A stretch of DNA of 64,000 bases from Billgrantia pellis (GTDB lineage Bacteria > Pseudomonadota > Gammaproteobacteria > Pseudomonadales > Halomonadaceae). The stretch covers positions 558,001-622,000 of the forward strand of contig NZ_VTPY01000003.1 in the NCBI RefSeq assembly GCF_008297955.1, read 5' to 3'. The notes below the pieces were generated by a model that was given only the letters and a program-made list of their open reading frames with translations, was not told the origin of the DNA and searched no databases. The translations under genes and the position numbers were made by a program. Of the stretch, positions 7,821 through 16,401 are shown one piece after another. Every line of letters begins with the position of its first letter. Within the stretch, counting starts at the first letter, position 1.

Positions 7821-8774
7821 ATGAACATCGAGCGCCTGCCCTTGAATGCGCTTCGGGCTTTTGCCGAAGCGGCACGAGAAGGAAGCTTCAAGACTGCCGC
7901 CGGCCGCCTGGGCGTTACCCCCGGTGCGGTCAGCCGACAGGTCAAGCAGCTCGAGGATCGACTGGGGATGGCTCTTTTCGACCGGCACGCCAACGGTGTG
8001 GGTCTGAATGAGGCCGGGCGCCGCCTGGCCGCCGACATCGACAGTGGCCTGGAGCGCATTGCGGCGGGGGTCACGGCCGCCAGGGAACGGGCACGCAGCG
8101 CCGCCACCCTGTCGCTGAGCGCCCCGCCTTCCTTCCTGCAATTGTGGCTGCTACCGCGTCTGGCGGGCTTCGAAGCCTCGGTGCGGGGGCTCAGCATCTC
8201 CCTCGACGCCAACCAATCGCTTACCGTGCCCGCCTGGCACGGCGACGGCGCACGCCTGGCGATTCGCTATGGCCGTGGCCCCTGGCCGGGCGTGACGAGT
8301 CATCGCCTGTTTGCCGATGAACTGTTTCCCGTCTGTGCCCCATCGTTGCTGCAACGGGGCCAGCCTTTGCGGGAACCCGCCGATCTGGCCGACCACACCC
8401 TGCTGGACGTCGGCTGGGAATCGCGACAAGGGATCGACTTTCCCGGCTGGAGCGAATGGCTCGAGGCCGCCGGCGTCGACGACAAAGTCGCCCCGCCACA
8501 GCACCGCTATTCGCTGTTCGGCCTGGCCCTGGATCAGGCCATTGCCGGGCGCGGGGTCATGCTCGCCAACCACCCCATCGCGATGGATCGCTTGAAGAGC
8601 GGCATCCTCGTACGCCCCTTCGGCGAACGCTACGTTCTCGCCTCGCCCATGGCCTACGACCTGCTAGTGCCCGCCACTGGTGGCGCGCCGACCGCAGTCG
8701 GTCGCTTCATCGACTGGCTGCTGGCCGAAGCCGCCGCCTTCGACCGGGAGACGCTCGGCGGCAAGGCGGACTAG
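7821..8774 (+). CDS. LysR-family transcriptional regulator (GcvA-like)
   Basis: A 317-residue LysR protein. The winged helix-turn-helix is at residues 1-60 (LPLNALRAFAEAAREGSFKT then AAGRLGVTPGAVSRQVKQLE), followed by a linker helix and a substrate-binding domain running from about residue 90. The GAVSRQVKQLE form and the C-terminal YDLLVPATGG region are like GcvA/TrpI-type members. The start at 7821 matches the family start; the open frame runs 107 codons further upstream without a recognisable domain. It is divergent from the EamA transporter gene, the usual LysR-target arrangement, so control of that gene is inferred. Confidence 0.88.
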   Translation: MNIERLPLNALRAFAEAAREGSFKTAAGRLGVTPGAVSRQVKQLEDRLGMALFDRHANGVGLNEAGRRLAADIDSGLERIAAGVTAARERARSAATLSLSAPPSFLQLWLLPRLAGFEASVRGLSISLDANQSLTVPAWHGDGARLAIRYGRGPWPGVTSHRLFADELFPVCAPSLLQRGQPLREPADLADHTLLDVGWESRQGIDFPGWSEWLEAAGVDDKVAPPQHRYSLFGLALDQAIAGRGVMLANHPIAMDRLKSGILVRPFGERYVLASPMAYDLLVPATGGAPTAVGRFIDWLLAEAAAFDRETLGGKAD

Positions 8775-8781
8775 GTACCGT

Positions 8782-9396
8782 TCAGGCCGGACGCTCCAGG
8801 CCGAACAGATCGCTGGTGCGGGCATAATCGCTGCCTGCCATGCGCCCGATGGGCTTGAGTGCATCTACCGAGACATGACGGCCATTCCATATCGCGTCGT
8901 CGATATGAATCGACACGACCTCAGCCAGCACCAGGCAGCCTGACATGGGCTGATCGCCGAAGCGTACGATCTCGCGCAGCCGGCAACCAAAGGCCACCGG
9001 GGCCGCCGCCACCCGCGGCACAGACACCCCGGGCATGGCCCTCTTCTCCAGCCCCGCCAGGGCGAACTCATCCTCTCCCGCCGGCAGGCTGGCGCTGGTG
9101 GCGTTCATGGCGTCCACCAATGCCTCGCCGCTGATGTGCACCACGCACTCCGGCACCTGCTCCAGGTTGCGAATGGTGTCCTTGGGTTGGGCTTCGCCGT
9201 TGAGCAGCGGCGAGAAGCCCAGCACTGGCGGCGCCACGCTGACCACATTGAAGAAGGAGAACGGCGCCAGGTTGGTGTGGCCGTTTCTATCCCGGGTCGA
9301 CACCCAGGCAATGGGGCGCGGGCATATCGTCCCGCAGAAAAGACGGTAGATGGCCCCGCTGCTCAGCGGCGCCTCCTCCAGCAGATAGTCGCTCAT
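8782..9396 (-). CDS. Flavin reductase-like FMN-binding protein
   Basis: A 204-residue protein with the flavin reductase-like split-barrel pattern: ICPRPIAWVSTRDRNGHTNL followed by APFSFFNVVSVAPPVLGFSP near residues 25-65, then DTIRNLEQVPECVVHI, and CLVLAEVVSIHIDDAIW near residue 160. This group binds FMN and reduces flavin with NAD(P)H or acts as a pyridoxamine oxidase-fold enzyme of unknown partner. The start at 9396 follows an AAGGAC site; a longer frame to 9432 has none. It lies 58 bp behind the AraC gene on the same strand. Confidence 0.83.
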   Translation of the reverse strand: MSDYLLEEAPLSSGAIYRLFCGTICPRPIAWVSTRDRNGHTNLAPFSFFNVVSVAPPVLGFSPLLNGEAQPKDTIRNLEQVPECVVHISGEALVDAMNATSASLPAGEDEFALAGLEKRAMPGVSVPRVAAAPVAFGCRLREIVRFGDQPMSGCLVLAEVVSIHIDDAIWNGRHVSVDALKPIGRMAGSDYARTSDLFGLERPA

Positions 9397-9454
9397 GGCC
9401 AGTCCTTCTTGCCGTTGTCGATGACTTTCCATCCTACACCCGTCGTTGAACCGC

Positions 9455-10396
9455 TCAATGCGGCAGCGCCAAGCCCGCTGCCTGAGTCGGGGGCAGCAAC
9501 GCCAGCGAAGCCCTCATTGCACGCACCTCCTCGCCGGGTGGCCGACCGAAGAAGCGCTTGAATTCGCGACTGAACTGCGAAGGGCTCTCGTAACCCACCC
9601 TGGCCGCGGCGGCCGCGGCGGTCAGGCCTTCCCGAATCATCAACATTCGTGCCTGATGCAGCCGCGTCGACTTGATGTACTGCAGCGGTGAGGTCCGCGT
9701 CACCGCCTTGAAGTGAACATGGAAGACCGCAAGGCTCATGCCGACTTCGCTGGCCAGCCGCCTCACCTCCAGGGGCTCGGCATAATCGGCGTGGATGCGA
9801 TGCAACGCCTTGGCGACCCTGCCGAACTGGCCCTGCTGCGCCAGCGCTGCACGCACGCTTCCGCCCTGCTCACTCATCAACGCGCGGTAATAGATCTCCC
9901 GCACGATTCCCGGCGCCAGCACTTGTGCCTCCATGGGTGAGCCCAGCGTCTCGAGCAATCGGAGCGTGGCATCCGCCATGGGTTTACCAAGTGGAGTGGA
10001 GAGCATGCCCCGCGGCGGCGCCGAGTGCGTAGTCGCCTTGTCCAGTTGCAGGACCAGCTCCGCTACCACGGCCATGTCCAGGCGAATGGATATGGCCAGC
10101 ATCGGCTCCTCGGGGCTGGCCTCGGTTTCCGATACGAAAGGCAGCGGTACCGATAGCACAAGGTAGTGCAGGGCATCGTAGAGATACACCTCGTCGCCCA
10201 GATAGCCTCGCTTGCGCCCCTGGCACACGATCACGATGCTCGGCTCGTACAGCACCGGGGTGAGCTTCAGCGGGCGATTGGAGCGCAGGAAACGCACCCC
10301 ATCCAGCAATGACTCGGTATAGCCCTCATGCGGCGCTAGCCGATACAGCAACTCGATCATTCGCTGTTGAGGGAAAGGGGAAGACAGGGTCGCCAC
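9455..10396 (-). CDS. AraC-family transcriptional regulator with AraC N-terminal cupin domain
   Basis: A 313-residue protein. The N-terminal 20-180 region is the AraC-type sensor seen in YqhC-like regulators (LTPVLYEPSIVIVCQGRKRG then YLGDEVYLYDALHYLVLSVP). The C-terminal DNA-binding domain with two helix-turn-helix units spans about 200-290 (RLASEVGMSLAVFHVHFKAV; AARVGYESPSQFSREFKRFF). The reported start is a GTG at 10396 with GAGGAA 6 bp upstream. It is divergent from the short-chain dehydrogenase gene, the same arrangement as yqhC/yqhD-type aldehyde-response pairs, so control of that gene is a reasonable inference. Confidence 0.9.
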   Translation of the reverse strand: MATLSSPFPQQRMIELLYRLAPHEGYTESLLDGVRFLRSNRPLKLTPVLYEPSIVIVCQGRKRGYLGDEVYLYDALHYLVLSVPLPFVSETEASPEEPMLAISIRLDMAVVAELVLQLDKATTHSAPPRGMLSTPLGKPMADATLRLLETLGSPMEAQVLAPGIVREIYYRALMSEQGGSVRAALAQQGQFGRVAKALHRIHADYAEPLEVRRLASEVGMSLAVFHVHFKAVTRTSPLQYIKSTRLHQARMLMIREGLTAAAAAARVGYESPSQFSREFKRFFGRPPGEEVRAMRASLALLPPTQAAGLALPH

Positions 10397-10632
10397 ACGG
10401 AAATTCCTCGTTTCCTCATCACTTTACTTTTATGCAAGGCTCACGGCAAATTTACATCTATATACAATTCTGAAAATAGGATTAGGCAAGACTTCGATAG
10501 GATTGGCTCTGTCAGCCTTTGCGGCGCCTCCGTAGGCTTGTCTCAACGACGCTCTGGCTCTGAGCTCGCGCACGGTGCAATCCGAGCCCGGCGAGAGGGT
10601 CGTCACAAGCCCCCCACACGGAGGTCACCCTG

Positions 10633-11355
10633 ATGAGTAAAGTCATTCTTCTCACCGGCGCCAGCAGCGGCATTGGCGAGGCTACCACCCGCCTGCTGGC
10701 AAGCCACGGGCACCGGCTGGTCATCGGCGCACGCCGCACCGACAGGCTGGAAGCGCTGGCACGAGCCATTCGCAGCGAGGGCGGCAGCGTGGACTACCGC
10801 GCGCTGGACGTCACCCAGCGGGAAGACGTGCAGGCCTTCGCCGATGCCGCGCTGAAGCTCCACAACCGCATCGACGTGATCATCAACAACGCCGGCGTCA
10901 TGCCGCTCTCTCCGCTGGCCTCGCTCAAGGTCGACGAGTGGGATCGTATGATCGACGTCAACATCCGCGGCGTCCTGCACGGCATCGCCGCCGTGCTGCC
11001 CACCATGCAGGCCCAGGGCAGCGGGCAAGTCATCAACATCTCCTCCATCGGCGGTCTCTACGTGGTGCCGACCGGCGCGGTCTACTGCGCGACCAAGTAC
11101 GCCGTGCGGGCCATTTCCGACGGGCTGCGCCAGGAGAACGACAAGCTTCGCGTCACCTGCGTCTATCCCGGCGTGGTGGAATCGGAGCTGGCCGACACCA
11201 TCACCGATGCCAGTGCCGCGGAAGCGATGGCGAGCTTTCGCCAGATCGCGCTCAAGCCCGACGCCATTGCCGCGGCCATCGCCCACGTCATCGCCCAGCC
11301 CGACGACGTGGACACCAGCGAGATCGTGGTGCGCCCCACCGCAAGCCCGGCATGA
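10633..11355 (+). CDS. Short-chain dehydrogenase/reductase (SDR)
   Basis: A 240-residue classical SDR. The nucleotide-binding motif TGASSGIG is at residues 8-15, NNAG near 85, the catalytic serine in INISSIGG near 137 and the YxxxK pair in VYCATKYAVRA near 153-157. It resembles oxidoreductases of the YdfG/serine 3-dehydrogenase branch, which act on hydroxy acids or aldehydes with NADP(H); the substrate is not known. A GGAGG site precedes the ATG. It is divergent from the AraC gene and followed 66 bp later by an EF-hand protein gene that may be co-transcribed. Confidence 0.92.
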   Translation: MSKVILLTGASSGIGEATTRLLASHGHRLVIGARRTDRLEALARAIRSEGGSVDYRALDVTQREDVQAFADAALKLHNRIDVIINNAGVMPLSPLASLKVDEWDRMIDVNIRGVLHGIAAVLPTMQAQGSGQVINISSIGGLYVVPTGAVYCATKYAVRAISDGLRQENDKLRVTCVYPGVVESELADTITDASAAEAMASFRQIALKPDAIAAAIAHVIAQPDDVDTSEIVVRPTASPA

Positions 11356-11421
11356 GCCCGGCCGCGTCGAGTCATCCACTTCTAGACATCATCCACCTGT
11401 TTATCGAAGGGAAACCAAGCA

Positions 11422-11694
11422 ATGAAAATCTCGAAACATGCACTGGTTATTGCACTCGCGCTGACCTCAAGTGCCGCCCTGGCCGAACAGGGCGAAGGCC
11501 CCCTGGTTCTGCCGCACCTCGCCTCCTCTAACACAGCCGACCAGAATCGCTTCGATCGGCTGGATCTGGATGGCGATGGCTCGATTTCACGAGAGGAGGC
11601 CCAAGCGGGTACGCTTCCGGAAATCTTCCTGTTCATGGATCGTAACCATGACGGAGCGATTTCCCGCCAGGAGTTCCATTACCGTCCGCGGTGA
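11422..11694 (+). CDS. Small secreted EF-hand protein
   Basis: A 90-residue protein with an N-terminal signal peptide (MKISKHALVIALALTSSAALA, cleavage after ALA) and two EF-hand loops: DLDGDGSISREE near residue 50 and DRNHDGAISRQE near 74, both with Asp/Asn ligands at positions 1, 3, 5 and Glu at 12. It should bind calcium in the periplasm. Proteins of this kind are frequent in marine gammaproteobacteria and have no firm role. It follows the SDR gene on the same strand. Confidence 0.85.
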   Translation: MKISKHALVIALALTSSAALAEQGEGPLVLPHLASSNTADQNRFDRLDLDGDGSISREEAQAGTLPEIFLFMDRNHDGAISRQEFHYRPR

Positions 11695-11753
11695 TAGCTT
11701 CCGCTATGAGGCGCAACTCTGCACAGAACTCGTACGGAAATAACGTACTGAAC

Positions 11754-12035
11754 CTAGGAGGGGGCTTGATGCCCCCTCAGCGCGACGATCATCCCCACAG
11801 CGACGAACTTGGCACGCCGGGGGATGGCCCGCTCCGCTTCCCAGCTCTCGAGCAGCGGTCCCACATAACGCCGCGAGCGGATCCAGGCCTCGAAACGTGG
11901 CGAACCTCGCGACGCACAGTAGACTGCTGCCAGCATGAACTCCGTGGTAGGCAGCAGGGGCAGAAACAGGCCCCAAAACCCCACCGCAAAACTCAATGCG
12001 GCAAATGCCGCCCAGCAGCTACGCGCCATCCTCAT
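11754..12035 (-). CDS. YbaN-family (DUF454) inner-membrane protein
   Basis: A 93-residue membrane protein with the DUF454 pattern: FAVGFWGLFLPLLPTTEFML in the first helix region, AAVYCASRGSPRFEAWIRSR, then the FGP-like segment YVGPLLESWEAERAIPRRAK. Function of YbaN proteins is unknown. The start at 12035 has an AAGGG upstream; a longer frame reaches 12098. Its N-terminus faces the Fur-box promoter of the siderophore-interacting protein gene. It is shorter at the C-terminus than usual DUF454 proteins (about 120 residues), ending shortly after the third helix begins. Confidence 0.78.
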   Translation of the reverse strand: MRMARSCWAAFAALSFAVGFWGLFLPLLPTTEFMLAAVYCASRGSPRFEAWIRSRRYVGPLLESWEAERAIPRRAKFVAVGMIVALRGHQAPS

Positions 12036-12112
12036 CGCCCTTTCCCATTCGATTTTCCCATGCCCCTCAGATAACGTCTCAGCGGGGCGATTCCTCAAAC
12101 CGCCATGACGTT

Positions 12113-12131
12113 GAGAACAATTATCACTATT
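12113..12131 (+). promoter_or_regulatory. Fur-box-like site upstream of the siderophore-interacting protein gene
   Basis: GAGAACAATTATCACTATT matches about 13 of 19 positions of the canonical Fur consensus, 36 bp before the start of the siderophore-interacting protein gene. With a second Fur-like site before the TonB receptor, it suggests iron repression of the whole locus. Confidence 0.65.
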
Positions 12132-12167
12132 GATAGTATTCAGAGATTCTCATAGGAGTCATCCGTC

Positions 12168-13097
12168 ATGGCGGGACGCAGCAGCTATCGCTTATTTGAT
12201 ATCGCCCTGGCACGGCGTACCCAGGTCAGCACGTCATTGGTCAGGCTCACCTTCACCGGGCCGGAAGTGAGCCGGATGGCCACTTACGCCCCCGATCAAC
12301 GCATAAAGCTCTTTTTTCCTCCCGCCGGCGGCAGCCTCGAAACGTTATTCGAAATCGCCAAGCGGGAAGAGCACGACTGGTACGGCGCCTATCGCGCCCT
12401 GCCCGAGGAGCAGCGGCCGCCGATGCGCACCTACACCATCCGTGCCTTGCGCCCGATGCGGGGCGAGGTCGAGGTGGAGTTCGTACTGCATGGTGACAAC
12501 GGCCCTGCCTCGCGTTGGGCGCTACGCGCCCGCCCGGGCGACCGCCTGGCCATGACCGCACCTGCCGCCGATGCCGAAGGTCCGGCGCAGGGCTACGAAT
12601 GGAAGCCACCACGCGACGTACGGCGGGTGCTCATCGTCGCCGACGAGACGGCTCTCCCGGCCGCAGCCGGCATTCTGGAAGGCCTCGCCTCGAGCCCGCT
12701 ACGCCCCAAGGTCGAGGCGTTAATCGAGGTCCCGCTGAATGCCGATATCCAGTCGCTGGAGCACGCTGCCAAGCTGCACTGGTTGCCGCGCGAGGCGGCG
12801 CCGGAATGCCGCCACGGCGAACGCTTGTTACGGGCCATGCAGGATATCGATCTAAGCGACGAGATCCGCACCCTGGGCGGCACCTCCGAAACCGCAGACG
12901 CCCCCGACGAATTCGACGACGAGCGCCCCTTCTGGGAGGCGGCGACACTCGATGACACCGCACCCTTCTATGCCTGGATCGCCGCGGAATCCAAAGTGGC
13001 GATGGCCATCCGTCGCTACTTGGTCAACGAGTGTGGCCTGCCCAAGCGCTACGTCACCAGCATGGGCTACTGGCGTCAGGGCAAGGTCAGTCGCTGA
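12168..13097 (+). CDS. Siderophore-interacting protein (NADPH-dependent ferric-siderophore reductase, ViuB-like)
   Basis: A 309-residue cytoplasmic flavoprotein of the siderophore-interacting family. An N-terminal FAD-binding barrel holds PPMRTYTIRALRP near residue 85 (the RxYT flavin motif) and FVLHGDNGPASRWALRARPG near 108-127; the NAD(P)H-binding half starts at RRVLIVADETALPAAAGILE near 150-169, and the end has AWIAAESKVAMAIRRYLVNE. These enzymes reduce the imported ferric siderophore and release iron. The product fits the transporter cluster on the opposite strand (13383-19655). An AGGAG site and a Fur-box-like site precede it. Confidence 0.92.
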   Translation: MAGRSSYRLFDIALARRTQVSTSLVRLTFTGPEVSRMATYAPDQRIKLFFPPAGGSLETLFEIAKREEHDWYGAYRALPEEQRPPMRTYTIRALRPMRGEVEVEFVLHGDNGPASRWALRARPGDRLAMTAPAADAEGPAQGYEWKPPRDVRRVLIVADETALPAAAGILEGLASSPLRPKVEALIEVPLNADIQSLEHAAKLHWLPREAAPECRHGERLLRAMQDIDLSDEIRTLGGTSETADAPDEFDDERPFWEAATLDDTAPFYAWIAAESKVAMAIRRYLVNECGLPKRYVTSMGYWRQGKVSR

Positions 13098-13122
13098 ACG
13101 CCTCCACGAGGATCGGAACACG

Positions 13123-13398
13123 ATGAATCGGCGCAGTCCCCATCCATCCCCTTGGCGGGATACGCCAGATCGCCACGGACGCGTCAGCCGTATCCTGCAC
13201 TGGCTCACGGCAGGTCAGGTGACACTGCTGTTCGCCGTGACGCTGGCCTGGCTGCTGCTGATACTGATCGTCGGCCATGTTCTGCTGGCGCTAGCCCATC
13301 GCCTCTGGCGAGAGGATGCTGTCTTCTCGCGACTGACGGGTCCGCTAGAGCACCGCGGACACGCTCCCGCTCATCCAGACGCTCACCGAGCGGGATGA
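13123..13398 (+). pseudogene. Cytochrome b561 relic with internal deletion
   Basis: A 91-codon frame starts like a cytochrome b561 (WRDTPDRHGRVSRILHWLTA), running into the first membrane helix, and then jumps straight to what should be the fourth helix and tail (LLLILIVGHVLLALAHRLWR then EDAVFSRLTG). Helices 2 and 3, which carry further haem ligands, are missing; normal members are about 180 residues. The frame remains open to an unrelated proline/histidine-rich tail and overlaps the end of the ATPase gene on the other strand by 16 bp. It follows the siderophore-interacting gene by 25 bp. Probably inactive. Confidence 0.72.
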
Positions 13399-14267
13399 CG
13401 ATCAGACCAGGTACGCAGTTCAGCGCCTGGAGTATTCTTGGTCGGCTCTTCGACCCTATCGCGACTTGGCTCGCACGCTACGTGCCGCCCGAGCGGAATC
13501 ATCATCGGCTTGCCTGTGATCGGATCCTCTATGATTCGACTCGCGAGGCCGAAGACTTCCCGCACCATCTGTTCGGTCAGTACCTTTTCCGGGGGCCCTA
13601 TTGCGTAGATCCTCCCCTTCGCCATGGCGACGAGAATATCGGCATAACGCGCCGCAAGGTTGAGCTCGTGCAGGACCATCACAATGGTCGTGCCACGCAT
13701 CCGATTGAGGTCAACCAGAAGATCGAGCACCTCAATCTGGTGATGGATATCGAGAAACGTCGTAGGCTCATCAAGGAGCAGAACCCCCGTCTGCTGTGCA
13801 AGCGCCATGGCGATCCAGACCCGCTGACGCTGCCCGCCTGATAGTTCTTCCACGGCACGCTCGGCCAGTTCCGTCGTGCGTGTGGCCTCCAGCGCCTCGG
13901 CTACAGCGGCCTCGTCGGCGCTACTCCAGCGCGCGAACAGGCCTTGATGAGGATGGCGGCCTCGGCTGACGAGATCGAGCACGGTGATTCCTTCGGGCGC
14001 GATGGGCGATTGCGGCAGAAGGCCCAATTGTTGCGCAAGACGGCGTGCGGGAAGCCGGTGGATGGAGTGGCCATCGAGCAAAACCTTGCCGCGTTCAGGT
14101 ACGAGAAGCCGCGAGAGCGTACGCAGAAGGGTCGATTTCCCGCAGGCGTTCGCGCCCACGATAGCGGTATTCCTACCCGACGGGATCGTCAGGTTGATGT
14201 CGTCCAGCACGGCACGTTCACCGTAGCCCGCCATGAGGTCGTGTACGAGGAGTGAGGGACTGCTCAC
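13383..14267 (-). CDS. Ferric-siderophore ABC transporter ATP-binding protein (FecE/FhuC-like)
   Basis: A 294-residue ABC ATPase. Walker A is GANACGKST near residue 38, the signature LSGGQRQRVWIAMALAQQ near 140, Walker B VLLLDEPTTFLD near 162, and the switch histidine in VMVLHELNLAARYAD near 194. These are the features of the iron-siderophore import family. The ATG overlaps the stop of the upstream permease gene (ATGA), so it is the last gene of the operon TonB receptor - binding protein - permease - permease - ATPase. The last 35 residues, including PTKNTPGAELRTWSDRHPAR, extend beyond the usual end. Confidence 0.93.
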   Translation of the reverse strand: MSSPSLLVHDLMAGYGERAVLDDINLTIPSGRNTAIVGANACGKSTLLRTLSRLLVPERGKVLLDGHSIHRLPARRLAQQLGLLPQSPIAPEGITVLDLVSRGRHPHQGLFARWSSADEAAVAEALEATRTTELAERAVEELSGGQRQRVWIAMALAQQTGVLLLDEPTTFLDIHHQIEVLDLLVDLNRMRGTTIVMVLHELNLAARYADILVAMAKGRIYAIGPPEKVLTEQMVREVFGLASRIIEDPITGKPMMIPLGRHVACEPSRDRVEEPTKNTPGAELRTWSDRHPAR

Positions 14268-15322
14268 AGGGCGCCTCCGCTCTTATTGTCACGAATGATG
14301 AGATAAACGAGATAGGGCGCACCGAGCACGCCGGTGACGATCCCCACCGGGTAGCGCGCGGGTAAAAGAAATTGGCCCGCGTAATCGCCCAGAAGAACAA
14401 GCAAAGCTCCCACGAGAGCCGAAGGGATGAGAAGCGATCCGTTCCGGCTTGTCAGGCGTGCCGCAATCGGACCGGAAAGAAAGGCCACAAAAGCGACCGG
14501 CCCCGAAACCGCCGTGGCGAAAGCGACAAGCCCGACCGCAGCGACGATGACGCTTACACGCGTCGCCGTCAGCCGGACCCCAAGCCCCTCGGCTATGTCA
14601 TCGCCCATGCGCAGGGCTTCGAGATCGCGGTTGCAGCTTAAGATCAGTCCACCGAAAAACAGAAGGGCAATGAATAACGGTAGCGCCTGATTCAGTTGGA
14701 CACCGTTCACACTACCGGCCATCCAGCGTAGCGCCTCCTGAAGGCTCCAACTCGGCGCACGCATGAGCAAATAGGCGGTAAAGCTCTGCAACATCGCAGC
14801 AAGACCGATCCCGACAAGAATGAGCCGCGCGCCGGTTACGCCTCTCCGCCAGGAGAGGGCATAGATCAGAAGCGCGACGCCTAGCCCCGCGACGACCGCG
14901 ACGATGGAAACTGCCGGACCGCTCATCGACAACACCACGATAGCGAAAACCGCAGCAGCGCTTGCTCCCGTACTGATGCCGATGATGTCGGGGCTGGCGA
15001 GCGGATTGCGCAGCATTGTCTGAAAAGCGACGCCCCCGAGGCCGAAGCAGATTCCCGCGAGGATCGAGACCACTGCCCGCGGCAAGCGCAATTCACGTAC
15101 GGTGAATCCCACTCCCGGCACATCCGCGCCGCCGAGCGCGCGGAGCACCGTCATCGGCGGCGTGAACGACTGCCCCCGCATCAATGTCAGTGCCACCCCC
15201 GCCAGCAAACAGGCCAGGAGAACCGCCCAAACACACCAGCGCCGTCTGGCGCGTTTCCGGCGAATCCGGGCGATTCCGGCAGCAGCGAGGCATCGCTGAT
15301 CGCTCCGTAACGGCTCGCTCAT
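14264..15322 (-). CDS. Ferric-siderophore ABC transporter permease (FecD/FepG-like)
   Basis: A 352-residue FecCD-family permease. The family motifs LRLPRAVVSILAGICFGLGG and AFQTMLRNPLASPDIIGIST lie at about residues 90-130, and SGPVAFVAFLSGPIAARLTS near 270, where GPIAFVGLIVPHI-like sequence normally faces the ATPase. About ten membrane helices are expected. The ATG at 15322 overlaps the upstream permease stop by 4 bp; the stop overlaps the ATPase start by 4 bp. A longer minus-strand frame through 16306 is an artefact of GC-rich antisense reading into the neighbouring permease. It works as the second half of a heterodimeric channel. Confidence 0.92.
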   Translation of the reverse strand: MSEPLRSDQRCLAAAGIARIRRKRARRRWCVWAVLLACLLAGVALTLMRGQSFTPPMTVLRALGGADVPGVGFTVRELRLPRAVVSILAGICFGLGGVAFQTMLRNPLASPDIIGISTGASAAAVFAIVVLSMSGPAVSIVAVVAGLGVALLIYALSWRRGVTGARLILVGIGLAAMLQSFTAYLLMRAPSWSLQEALRWMAGSVNGVQLNQALPLFIALLFFGGLILSCNRDLEALRMGDDIAEGLGVRLTATRVSVIVAAVGLVAFATAVSGPVAFVAFLSGPIAARLTSRNGSLLIPSALVGALLVLLGDYAGQFLLPARYPVGIVTGVLGAPYLVYLIIRDNKSGGAL

Positions 15323-16401
15323 AACGCCCCCACCTTCCGTCGGCGCACAATCCAGATGAAGACGGGAGCGCCAATAAAGGCGGTGACGATGCCGACATCC
15401 AGCTCTGCCGGTCGCGCTACTAGCCGTCCGAACACATCCGCGAACGTCAGCAGCACCGCTCCCCCAAGCGCGGAAAACGGCAGGAGCCAGCGGTAATCGC
15501 TCCCTGCCAGCAGGCGGCAGGCATGCGGTACGACAAGCCCAACGAACCCGATGGGACCACACACGGCGGTCGTCGCGCCGCACAGCAATACCGCCGCGAC
15601 CGCTGCCATGGCTCGCGCCAATGCCACTTTCTCGCCGAGCCCGGTTGCCGTATCGTCCCCAAGCGCAAGCAGGTTGAGCTTGCGGGCCGAGAGCAGCGCA
15701 ATGACAAGCCCCAAGAACAGAAATGGCAGGACCGGTACGATCTGGTCCCTGGTAGCACCTCCGACCCCGCCGACCGTCCAGGATTGCACGAGTCCAGCGA
15801 TATCGCCGCGCGGCAATACGACCGCCGTGGTCAAAGAGCTCAGCGCCGCGGTCGTCACCGCGCCCGCAAGCGCGAGTCTGAGCGGTGTTGCTCCGCCTCG
15901 GCCAAGGCTGGCGATGGCATAGACCGCGACAGCCGTCAGTCCGGCACCCAGGATCGCGGCCCAGATATAGAGAGTGGCGTCTTCGATCCCGAACCACGCC
16001 AGCCCAATGACAACGGCAAGTGCCGCCCCGGCGTTCACTCCCAGCAGCCCGGGATCGGCGAGTGGATTGCGCGTGAGACCCTGCATGACGCCGCCCGACA
16101 GGCCGAGAGCCGCGCCCGCGAGAATGGCCAGCAAGGTGCGTGGGAGCCGGCTCGCCACGGCGGCCTCCCCGATAGTCTCGACCTGACCGTATAACGCCGC
16201 CACGATCTCCGACCATCCGACATCGCGCGCGCCAAAGGTCATGGAGAGTCCCATGGCCACGACGAGCAGAAGCACCATCGCCACCCCCCAGCCGAACCGC
16301 TTGCACGCCCCCGGATGTGAGACGGAAAGAGCGGGGCTATGGGCCCGGTCGCGTTCACTCCGACTTGCGCGCCGCGCTCGAGAGCAGATCGGCATAATCA
16401 T
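15319..16401 (-). CDS. Ferric-siderophore ABC transporter permease (FecC/FepD-like)
   Basis: FecCD-family permease of about 360 residues. SRLPRTLLAILAGAALGLSG and GVMQGLTRNPLADPGLLGVN are the paired family motifs, and CGPIGFVGLVVPHACRLLAG is the cytoplasmic coupling loop. The start is uncertain: the first membrane helix begins at FGWGVAMVLLLVVAMG, so the methionine inside it (16281) would cut the helix, while ATG codons at 16401 and 16395 keep it whole but overlap the upstream binding-protein gene by about 45 bp. The stop overlaps the next permease start. Role: half of the inner-membrane channel for the ferric siderophore. Confidence 0.88.
   Translation of the reverse strand: MIMPICSRARRASRSERDRAHSPALSVSHPGACKRFGWGVAMVLLLVVAMGLSMTFGARDVGWSEIVAALYGQVETIGEAAVASRLPRTLLAILAGAALGLSGGVMQGLTRNPLADPGLLGVNAGAALAVVIGLAWFGIEDATLYIWAAILGAGLTAVAVYAIASLGRGGATPLRLALAGAVTTAALSSLTTAVVLPRGDIAGLVQSWTVGGVGGATRDQIVPVLPFLFLGLVIALLSARKLNLLALGDDTATGLGEKVALARAMAAVAAVLLCGATTAVCGPIGFVGLVVPHACRLLAGSDYRWLLPFSALGGAVLLTFADVFGRLVARPAELDVGIVTAFIGAPVFIWIVRRRKVGAL

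Noticed and set aside
14264..16306. 680-codon minus-strand frame covering both permease genes
   Set aside because: Its first half is out of frame with the first permease; only the last 352 codons from 15322 form a true FecD-type protein.
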